DNA from: Emticicia fluvialis
Lineage (GTDB): Bacteria > Bacteroidota > Bacteroidia > Cytophagales > Spirosomataceae
Assembly (NCBI RefSeq): GCF_024793945.1
Contig: NZ_JANUSD010000026.1
Location: forward strand, 1 to 36,063
Direction: 5' to 3'
Length of the DNA stretch: 36,063 nucleotides
The position numbers and the translations under genes were made by a program. The notes under the pieces are model-generated. The model was not told where the DNA came from, did not search any database, and worked only from the letters and a program-made list of their open reading frames with translations. Shown in pieces: positions 25,457 through 32,124 of the stretch (position 1 is the stretch's first letter; each line of letters begins with the position of its first letter).

Positions 25457-25573
25457 ATGAAGAAATCTAAACGACAAGCAACTAGTGGTTTTTCATCCGG
25501 AAAGCAGGTAGGCATACTTATACTGTTGCTTTTGCTTATACTTTCTATGATACTGGTATTTATATCGGTGTAA
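25457..25573 (+). CDS. 38-residue single-helix membrane peptide, possible small oxidase subunit
   Basis: A short frame 44 bp after the second cytochrome gene. It has a basic start (KKSKRQ), a serine/glycine stretch (ATSGFSSGKQ) and one long hydrophobic helix (VGILILLLLLILSMILVFIS) ending at the stop. The shape, one positively charged cytoplasmic end and one helix, is that of the accessory peptides found with cytochrome bd and cbb3 oxidases (CydX, CydS, CcoS-like), and the position at the end of the operon fits. There is no sequence identity I can claim. The frame is clean, with an ATG start. Confidence 0.55.
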   Translation: MKKSKRQATSGFSSGKQVGILILLLLLILSMILVFISV

Positions 25574-25633
25574 AAAGATTGGAGGCAAAACAGGTTTAAT
25601 AGACCGGATTTATAAAATGATAATTGCCTTATG

Positions 25634-25671
25634 ATAGCCGGGGCGTTTGCAGAGCGGGACGCTTCGGCTAT
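25634..25671. terminator. stem-loop after the cytochrome operon
   Basis: ATAGCCG pairs with CGGCTAT and GCGT with ACGC inside, followed by an AT-rich stretch. It lies 60 bp after the small peptide gene and plausibly ends the operon transcript, though the T run is weak. Confidence 0.4.
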
Positions 25672-25801
25672 TCAATAAAATTTATTGTTCAATGCCCGCT
25701 TAACAATAATCCCAAACTTATGACAGTTGGTATAACCAAGGATTAGTACTGCGTAGTTTTATGCACAAAATTACATTCGGGTAGGGGTAGATCCGGTTGT
25801 C

Positions 25802-26617
25802 TTAAACCTTTAACTGCCACTGTTTGTCACTTGGAAATGCCTTTTTAATGATTTTTTTGGCCTTACGATGCAGGTGCTTGAGCTGCATGGGCTGTTTTAA
25901 GAAAGCGGTATTGTCTGGCTTAGAGGGGTCTAGCATCAAGACAGTGTTAAAATCCTGGGCTGCGTCGTCATTTTTACCGATGGCCTCATAGCAAATCCCT
26001 CTGTTGAAATATGCCATAAGTTTATCAGGGGCATCTTTGCTAATAGCTTTGGTGTAATCTAAAATAGCAGCAGTAAATTGTTTGTCTTTTTTAAAACTGT
26101 TACCCCGGTTAATCCAAATATTTGAATTGGTAGAATCAATCATTAATATCGCAGTGAAATCACCGATAGCGCAGGCAGAGGCTCCTAACCAGTTTCTCAA
26201 AAAACCAAGATTATAATAAGGCTTAATATTATCAGGGTTAAGATTGATTGCTTTCATGAAATCCAGAATCGCAGCTCTCAGTCGAATCGTTCCTATTATA
26301 TAACAAACCCCTCGTTTATTATAAGCCTCGGCGTTGGTGGAGTCAAACTTTATCACATATCCATAAGCCTCAGCAGCTTTTTTGAATTGTTTCAGTTCAT
26401 ACAAGCACGAACCTTTGGCATTGTAAGCTTCAATGCTTTTCGGATTCAGCAAAATGGCTTTGTCGAAGTCAAGCAGGGCTTCCTTATAAGCCTTGTTGGC
26501 AAACTTCTTTTCTCCGGCTTTCAGATACTCCTCGGACGTCTGCGCCGAGGCATGAAAGACAGTACCTAACAACACAATAAGGGTAATTATACAGCGGTTC
26601 AAAAAGTAGCGGGTCAT
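25802..26617 (-). CDS. secreted tetratricopeptide-repeat protein
   Basis: 271 residues from the ATG at 26617, which directly opens the signal peptide (TRYFLNRCIITLIVLLGTVFHASAQ). ATGs at 26623 and 26674 are alternatives. The mature protein is made of six TPR units of about 34 residues, with the usual small/aromatic pattern (for example AYKEALLDFDKAILLNPKS, AEAYNKRGVCY and MAYFNRGICYEAIGKNDDAAQDF). The chain ends in a short basic tail (LKHLHRKAKKIIKKAFPSDK). TPR proteins scaffold protein-protein contacts, and this one acts in the periplasm or at the cell surface. No partner is suggested by the neighbours, which are transcribed in the opposite direction. Confidence 0.85.
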   Translation of the reverse strand: MTRYFLNRCIITLIVLLGTVFHASAQTSEEYLKAGEKKFANKAYKEALLDFDKAILLNPKSIEAYNAKGSCLYELKQFKKAAEAYGYVIKFDSTNAEAYNKRGVCYIIGTIRLRAAILDFMKAINLNPDNIKPYYNLGFLRNWLGASACAIGDFTAILMIDSTNSNIWINRGNSFKKDKQFTAAILDYTKAISKDAPDKLMAYFNRGICYEAIGKNDDAAQDFNTVLMLDPSKPDNTAFLKQPMQLKHLHRKAKKIIKKAFPSDKQWQLKV

Positions 26618-27058
26618 CAGCATGAAATATCTAAAATTGTTAATTATTATTGCGGAACTGATTGTGTATGACAATGATAGTAAAAATAAGAAACGTAATT
26701 GTGAATAAAAAGAGAGTATGTGGTCAGAAAACTACAACTTTAAAGAGGTAATTTTAATTCTTAATATTAGAATAAATAGAAATTTGCAATTTTTATATTT
26801 CAAATTTAAAATATTGTAATCAAAAATGCTAACTTTGAATATTTTAGTTCGGGATTTTCTGTGATTAGAAATATCTATTTCTGCAAAACTTAAGAGATCA
26901 TTATTTAATACGTTTAAGAATTTGATATGGTTTAATTTATGCATGAAGTCCTGAAATGCAATCGCTGGCGATTTTCTAGAATTGATAATATAATTTTATA
27001 ATTCAAATATAACATAAGAAGCCTTTGGTTTTAAATTTTAATAGAGCACTAAATTTAT
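26618..27058. other. AT-rich intergenic region at the left edge of the four-gene cassette
   Basis: 441 bp of very AT-rich DNA between divergent genes. A short minus-strand frame (26732-26944) has no start context or protein-like composition. A small hairpin AATCGC-TG-GCGATT followed by TTTT lies at 26960-26973. No clear -33/-7 pair was found for the methyltransferase. Confidence 0.5.
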
Positions 27059-28117
27059 ATGAAAGGAGTTGATATATTTTGTGGTGCAGGTGGTATGAGC
27101 TTAGGCGCACAAATGGCAGGTATAGATATTACTTTAGCGATTGATTATGATCAAAGTGCCATTAAAACCTTCCAAAGTAACCATCCAGAAACAAGAAATG
27201 TAATATGCGAGAGTATAAGCAAAATTGATTTTAATGAATACAAGGACAAATACTTTATATTAATGGGTGGGCCTCCATGCCAAGGTTTTTCGGTTTCTAA
27301 CACCAAAACTCGCGATGAAAAAAATTCTAACAACTCTTTATTTTATGAGTTTATTAGAGCTGTAAAAGTATTAAGGCCTAAATGGTTTGTTTTTGAAAAT
27401 GTGGAGGGAATTACGTTATTTCAAAAAGGTAAAGTTCTCAATATTTTGAGAGAAGAGATGTCTAAACTGGGTTACAGAACTAGTGAAAAAGTTTTGATTG
27501 CTTCAGATTATGGCGTCCCTCAAAATAGGAATAGGTTTTTTATGATTGGTAATAGAGAAGATATTGAATTTTCTTTTCCTGAAAAAAAAGATGTAGAGGT
27601 CACCGTTATAGAAGCAATAGTAGACTTGCCTGATTTAAAGAATGGAGATTCTTTTGAATGTTTACCTTATAAAGAGACTAAATTAAGTAATTACGCTAGA
27701 CTAATGAGAGCTAATTCTTCTAATTCTCTGCAAAACATAGTATCAAAAAATAAAGATTATGTCATTGAACGATATAAGTATATAAACCAAGGAGAAAATT
27801 GGAAAGCTATACCTAAAAAGCTAATGGATAATTATAAAGATTTAAGTAATTGTCATAGTGGAATATATAGAAGATTAAATGCCGACAAGCCTTCTGTTGT
27901 TATTGCTAATTACAGGAAAAATATGTTAATACATCCATTTCAGGATAGAGGTCTATCAGTTCGAGAAGCTGCTAGGTTACAAAGCTTTCCAGATGATTTT
28001 ATTTTCCAAGGAAGTTTAATGCACAAACAGCAGCAAATAGGTAATGCAGTCCCTCCATTGCTGGCAAAAGCAATTATAGAACAGATTATTAAAATTGATA
28101 ACAATTATTTGAATTAA
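27059..28117 (+). CDS. DNA (cytosine-5-)-methyltransferase
   Basis: 352 residues with the ordered motifs of an m5C methyltransferase. Motif I is F7-C-G-A-G-G (AdoMet binding). Motif IV is GGP72-P-C74-Q with catalytic C74. Motif VI is E113-N-V. Motif VIII is QNR157NR, motif IX AARLQSFPDDF and motif X QQIGNAVPP near 320. The variable target-recognition region is about 190-285, so the recognition site cannot be read. It transfers methyl groups from AdoMet to cytosine C5 in DNA. It is the first gene of a tightly packed set; the next start follows its stop by one base. No restriction endonuclease is recognisable beside it. Its AT-rich codon use differs from that of mutS and the respiratory genes, suggesting horizontal transfer. 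Confidence 0.93.
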   Translation: MKGVDIFCGAGGMSLGAQMAGIDITLAIDYDQSAIKTFQSNHPETRNVICESISKIDFNEYKDKYFILMGGPPCQGFSVSNTKTRDEKNSNNSLFYEFIRAVKVLRPKWFVFENVEGITLFQKGKVLNILREEMSKLGYRTSEKVLIASDYGVPQNRNRFFMIGNREDIEFSFPEKKDVEVTVIEAIVDLPDLKNGDSFECLPYKETKLSNYARLMRANSSNSLQNIVSKNKDYVIERYKYINQGENWKAIPKKLMDNYKDLSNCHSGIYRRLNADKPSVVIANYRKNMLIHPFQDRGLSVREAARLQSFPDDFIFQGSLMHKQQQIGNAVPPLLAKAIIEQIIKIDNNYLN

Positions 28118-28118
28118 A

Positions 28119-29189
28119 GTGACTAAAATTAAAAATTTAGAAACTGAGTTCTTATCACTAAGAGGACGTCAGGATATTTTTCCAGCAGGGAAGAATTATG
28201 TAAATATCTATGAGGAATTGAAAGGAAAATTTGATACTCAAGTACATCCCGAAATTAAAACGAAAATTTTAGAGATCGAAAAGGAAGGATATTTTAATGA
28301 CCATGGCGTAGACCATATAAAAATGGTAATAGAGAGAGCTACTTGGATTCTAAATGAATTGAATGTGTCTTTAGAGAATAAGGAAGGGTATTTTTCTATA
28401 ACACCATATGAGATTTTCTTATTACTAGTAGCTATCCAACTTCACGATACCGGACATTTAATAGGTTCTAGAAAAGAACACGCTCATAAAGGTAAAGAGT
28501 TATTAGCTAAATTTGATTCTGGTAATTCTCTTTCAACCGCAGAGAGAAAACATATTGGTGATATAGCTAAAGCGCATGGAGGAAAGGAGGACCCAATTGG
28601 TAAATTGCATCGGGAGGAAAACCTATCTCATCAAAAAATTAGACCCCAACTGTTAGCGGCTATTTTAAGATTAGCAGATGAACTCGCAGAAGATAAAACG
28701 AGAGCCTCTAAGTTTTTACTAGATACAGGTAATATGACAGCAACGAGCGAAATTTTTCATCGCTATTCTGGTGTATTAGATAGTATATTTATTTCAGGAG
28801 GTGAGGTAAAAATGGATTTTTATGTACACGACGAGCTTCTTCGGAATACCTATCCAATGATAAAAGATTCACAAACAATCCAACAGTTTTTGATTGATGA
28901 AATATATGTTAGAACATTTAAAACCTTTACAGAATCTTTGTACTGTAGTCGATTTTTGCCTTACAGCGGTAGAATAAATACTGTTAAAGCAAATATCCAT
29001 ATTTTGAGTAGCATTGATGACGATGAAATTAAATGTATTTCTTACGAATTAAAAGAGACTGGATATCCATTTATCTCGGATAAGGATATTTATGATTTAT
29101 GTGAATCGCTTAAGGAAAATAACAAAAGAATAGACGGTGAATTTATTAAAAATTTTATAGAACAACGAGCTGTACATGAACCCATTTGA
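28119..29189 (+). CDS. HD-domain phosphohydrolase-like protein
   Basis: 356 residues, starting at GTG 28119 one base after the methyltransferase stop, so translation is probably coupled. The N-terminal half is an HD-superfamily fold with the metal-binding order H66 (FNDHGVDHIKMV), H109-D110 (QLHDTGH), H121/H123 (KEHAHKG), a histidine in AKAHGGK and the late aspartate in LRLADELAEDK. Such domains hydrolyse phosphoester bonds, for example in nucleotides or cyclic nucleotides. The DHG...DHI form resembles HD domains found beside large ATPases in conflict systems. The C-terminal half (about 200-356) is unassigned. The stop overlaps the next gene by 14 bp. The substrate is unknown. Confidence 0.8.
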   Translation: MTKIKNLETEFLSLRGRQDIFPAGKNYVNIYEELKGKFDTQVHPEIKTKILEIEKEGYFNDHGVDHIKMVIERATWILNELNVSLENKEGYFSITPYEIFLLLVAIQLHDTGHLIGSRKEHAHKGKELLAKFDSGNSLSTAERKHIGDIAKAHGGKEDPIGKLHREENLSHQKIRPQLLAAILRLADELAEDKTRASKFLLDTGNMTATSEIFHRYSGVLDSIFISGGEVKMDFYVHDELLRNTYPMIKDSQTIQQFLIDEIYVRTFKTFTESLYCSRFLPYSGRINTVKANIHILSSIDDDEIKCISYELKETGYPFISDKDIYDLCESLKENNKRIDGEFIKNFIEQRAVHEPI

Positions 29190-30963
29190 AGTTAATACGC
29201 CTGAAGATGTAACGGCAATTGAAGTACATGAATTATTTGTAGATGTTTTTACGGATTTTTATCAGGTTAAAGCAATTGGACATACATTTTTAAATGGACC
29301 AAGAGGTTCAGGTAAGAGTATGATGTTTAGATATATGATGCCTGATTGTCAAGTGATTGAAAAAAAATGTGCTCTCAACGAATTAGATTATTTCAGTCTT
29401 TATGTTCCGATTAAGTTAACCGATATTAATAATCCAGAGCTTGAACGTTTAAAAAGCAATTCAAATACTTTCTTTAATGAGCATTTGCTAACGACTCATG
29501 TAGCAAGTAAATGTTTTAACTATTTACTCAAGTTTCAAGAAGAAATTGATAAATATCTAAATGAAATTAGAGAGTTTTACAAAAATGTTTTTATCTGGTA
29601 TGTCGATATATCTGGGGGTGTTACTGAAGACTTAAATGCTGATTATAAGTCTTCTTCGGAATATATCAATAGCATGGTAAGAATTATTGATAGAATGCAA
29701 TCAGAGTGTAAATCATATTGCAAAAGAATAGCAATTAATCCAACCTCTCAAGAAGATTATAAAGGTGCTTTATGCAACTATCTTGATTTTTTATATCCAA
29801 TTTTGCTAAAACTAAAAGAGTTACCTTTTATGCCAAAAGATAAATCTTTATTTTTGTTAATTGATGATGCTGGATATCTGAATTCGACACAAACAAAAAT
29901 ACTTAATACTTGGGTATCTTATAGGACATCAAAATTTGTTAGCTTAAAAATTTCTACTCAGTTAGATTACAAAAGTTATAATACTATAAATGATAAAACA
30001 ATTGATTATCCGCACGACTATTCCCAAATAAATATTGCAACTGTCTATACTTCTTCTGGCAAGAATTACTATCAAAGAATTGAGAATATTGTTGAGAAAA
30101 GAATTAAAAAATACTTAGATAAAGATATTAATCCCAAAGTTTTTTTTCCAGCTGATAAAGCTCAAGTTGAAGCAATAAATAAAAAGTATGAAGAAATCAA
30201 AGAGCAAAATAACAAAGATGATAAAGATTATGCTGGTCCAGATGCTGCAAGACGCTATGCTACATCGGAGTATGTGAAAAATTTAGTAGCGGGGAGATCA
30301 GGAGGTACATTTAGCTATGCTGGATTTGATAATTTGGTTAATATTTCGTCAGGAATTATCAGGTATTTTTTGGAGCCAGCTTCAACGATGTTTTCAGAGC
30401 ATTTATCTAGAAACAATATAGATGCTAACGAAGTTGATTTTATACCAGACAGCATTCAAAACGAAATAATTAATAGTTTTTCACAAAAATTCTTAGAAGA
30501 TGAATTTAAAAAAGTGATTGAACAGCATGGTGGAAAAGCTGAGTCAGAGAGATTAAGTAAAGCTGATAAATTACATAATTTGATAACTGGTTTAGGCGGA
30601 ATGTTTCGTAAAATTTTTGTTAGTAATAGAACAGAAAGAGTTGTGTTTTCGGTAGCTTTGAATGATTTACCAGATGATGAATTGAGAGAAATTTTAGATT
30701 TGGCTATTCACTACGGTTACTTACATCAAAGTACTATTGGAAATAAAAAGGGAACAGGCAGAAGTAAACTGTTTATTTTAAGCAGAACTCTAGCTCCATT
30801 TTTCAAACTAGATCCAACGGGATTTAAAGGATATAAATTTATGGATAGTGAAATCCTAAAAATTGCACTGATAAATCCGCAACGTTTTATTGTAGAAACT
30901 ACGAAAAACTTGGCAACTGATGAAAATCTGCAAGGTCCTTTATTTGATAATTTACATGACTAA
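29176..30963 (+). CDS. P-loop NTPase of ORC/STAND-like type
   Basis: 595 residues, overlapping the HD gene by 14 bp. Walker A is G41-P-R-G-S-G-K47-S48, and Walker B is LFLLI-D230-D231, followed by GYL and a TQTKILNTWVSYR sensor-like strand. Between them is a helical insertion (about 70-220). The C-terminal third (about 440-590) is helical and contains a winged-helix-like part (LPDDELREILDLAIHYGYLH) ahead of a short beta region. The layout resembles ORC/CDC6-like and STAND ATPases that act as switches in bacterial defence or plasmid functions. No nuclease, TIR or protease effector domain is visible in this chain. The role within the set, perhaps sensing or driving the HD protein, is inference. 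Confidence 0.75.
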   Translation: MNPFEVNTPEDVTAIEVHELFVDVFTDFYQVKAIGHTFLNGPRGSGKSMMFRYMMPDCQVIEKKCALNELDYFSLYVPIKLTDINNPELERLKSNSNTFFNEHLLTTHVASKCFNYLLKFQEEIDKYLNEIREFYKNVFIWYVDISGGVTEDLNADYKSSSEYINSMVRIIDRMQSECKSYCKRIAINPTSQEDYKGALCNYLDFLYPILLKLKELPFMPKDKSLFLLIDDAGYLNSTQTKILNTWVSYRTSKFVSLKISTQLDYKSYNTINDKTIDYPHDYSQINIATVYTSSGKNYYQRIENIVEKRIKKYLDKDINPKVFFPADKAQVEAINKKYEEIKEQNNKDDKDYAGPDAARRYATSEYVKNLVAGRSGGTFSYAGFDNLVNISSGIIRYFLEPASTMFSEHLSRNNIDANEVDFIPDSIQNEIINSFSQKFLEDEFKKVIEQHGGKAESERLSKADKLHNLITGLGGMFRKIFVSNRTERVVFSVALNDLPDDELREILDLAIHYGYLHQSTIGNKKGTGRSKLFILSRTLAPFFKLDPTGFKGYKFMDSEILKIALINPQRFIVETTKNLATDENLQGPLFDNLHD

Positions 30964-30966
30964 AAT

Positions 30967-31929
30967 ATGAAAATAAATGCTTCTGAATTGAAATCGATTT
31001 TTAGTAATATCGATTTATTTATTTGTTCCTCTGGATTTGAATCAAGATCAAAGTCGGTTGCCTTAGCTTTAAATGCTGAAAGTATAAAAAGTGCTTTCGT
31101 TTTTCATATCGATGAAAATTATACGCTTGCACATGAGAACCTTAAAGAATTACAGAATAGAATACCCCAATTTAAGAAAATTGAACACCCAAAGAATAAT
31201 CCGATAGAAACGTATGACCTCTTATGTACTACTTTTAAGGAATTTTATCAAGAATTTAATAAAGATAATAAACTTAGAATTGTAATTGATGTAACTACAT
31301 TTACTAGAGAGGTATTGCTGATTTTGTTTAAAGCACTGAATCAACAACCATTTATTGGTAAGTCAAAAGTTTGCTTAATATATACTCCTGCTGAAAATTA
31401 TCCTTGTGATTGGCTTACAAAAGGGGTTCGTTACATTCGTTCTATTTTTGGTTATTCAGGTATGATTTTGCCAAGCAAAAAACTAATGCTTATAATTTTA
31501 AATGGTTTTGAGAATGAACGAACTGAGGAAATCATAAATTCATTTGAACCAAATGGGATATTGCTAGGAAAACCATCTCATGAAGATTCAATTAATGAGG
31601 AATTAAGCATCAGAGGGGAAAGTAAATTCGAATTCATAAAAGAGAAGAATCATTCCAAGATTAAAGAAGAGTTTCAGTTCTCATGCATTGAAGTTGATAA
31701 AACAATTATAGTTTTAGAGACGCTTATTGAAAAGTACAAAAAAGAATATAATATTATACTTTCTCCTTTAAATAACAAAGTTTCAACAATAGCTGCTGCT
31801 ATAGTAGCATTAAAAAATGAAAATATTCAAGTTTGTTATGCATCTGCAAATCAATATAATATAAATCAATACTCAGTACCTTGCGATTATTTTCTAATGT
31901 TTGAAATGAATTCATTATTGGAGAATTGA
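30967..31929 (+). CDS. conserved-looking alpha/beta protein of unknown function, fourth gene of the cassette
   Basis: 320 residues, starting 3 bp after the ATPase stop. I do not recognise the family. It reads as two Rossmann-like halves. The first opens with IDLFICSSGFESRSKSVALAL and has a strand-turn RIVIDVTTFTREVLLIL at about 100-116, followed by VCLIYTPAENYP, WLTKGVRYIRSIFGYSG and LIILNGFENERTEEII. The second has NIILSPLNNKVSTIAAAIVAL near 260-280 and VCYASANQYNINQYSVPC. The repeated strand-then-small-residue turns suggest a ligand-binding or sensor fold, perhaps CARF-like, but no motif proves that. There is no membrane segment. Tight spacing shows it belongs functionally with the three preceding genes. 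Confidence 0.7.
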   Translation: MKINASELKSIFSNIDLFICSSGFESRSKSVALALNAESIKSAFVFHIDENYTLAHENLKELQNRIPQFKKIEHPKNNPIETYDLLCTTFKEFYQEFNKDNKLRIVIDVTTFTREVLLILFKALNQQPFIGKSKVCLIYTPAENYPCDWLTKGVRYIRSIFGYSGMILPSKKLMLIILNGFENERTEEIINSFEPNGILLGKPSHEDSINEELSIRGESKFEFIKEKNHSKIKEEFQFSCIEVDKTIIVLETLIEKYKKEYNIILSPLNNKVSTIAAAIVALKNENIQVCYASANQYNINQYSVPCDYFLMFEMNSLLEN

Positions 31930-31959
31930 ATTCTTAAATATGTGCAAGAGTAAAAATGA

Positions 31960-32046
31960 CTATTGTCTTTTAAGCTTTGTCATAATTTCAGTTAATTGGA
32001 AGATAGTATTAGTTTCTTTCTCTAATTGGTTAATTGAAAATGCCAT
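31960..32046 (-). pseudogene. 28-codon frame facing away from mutS, possible gene remnant
   Basis: On the minus strand an ATG at 32046 opens MAFSINQLEKETNTIFQL and reaches TAG after 28 codons, at the right edge of the AT-rich cassette. The composition is protein-like and helical, and the region before the ATG looks like native, GC-richer promoter DNA shared with mutS. It may be the truncated start of a gene whose body was replaced when the cassette arrived, or a tiny gene, or chance. Confidence 0.25.
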
Positions 32047-32086
32047 TTTCCCTCCACCCACCGTAGCATCCCTCAATAAAAATGCG

Positions 32087-32094
32087 TAACTTTG
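32087..32094 (+). promoter_or_regulatory. -7 box of mutS
   Basis: TAACTTTG matches TAnnTTTG exactly and is followed by GC. The inferred transcript start is near 32100. The TTG at 32092, the first possible start of the long mutS frame, is the last three bases of this box and so would not be in the transcript. Confidence 0.5.
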
Positions 32095-32124
32095 GCTGTT
32101 TTAGCAGATAAAATCCCGAATAAA

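Noticed and set aside
26732..26944. 70-codon minus-strand frame in the AT-rich edge of the cassette
   Set aside because: The composition is that expected from AT-rich DNA (Asn, Lys, Ile, Leu runs), with no domain and no start context.
26944..26960. GTCCTGAAATGC resembling the IS terminus GTCCTGAAATAGC near the left edge of the cassette
   Set aside because: The shared stretch is only about 10 bases, the outer bases do not align and no matching second end was found, so it may be chance.
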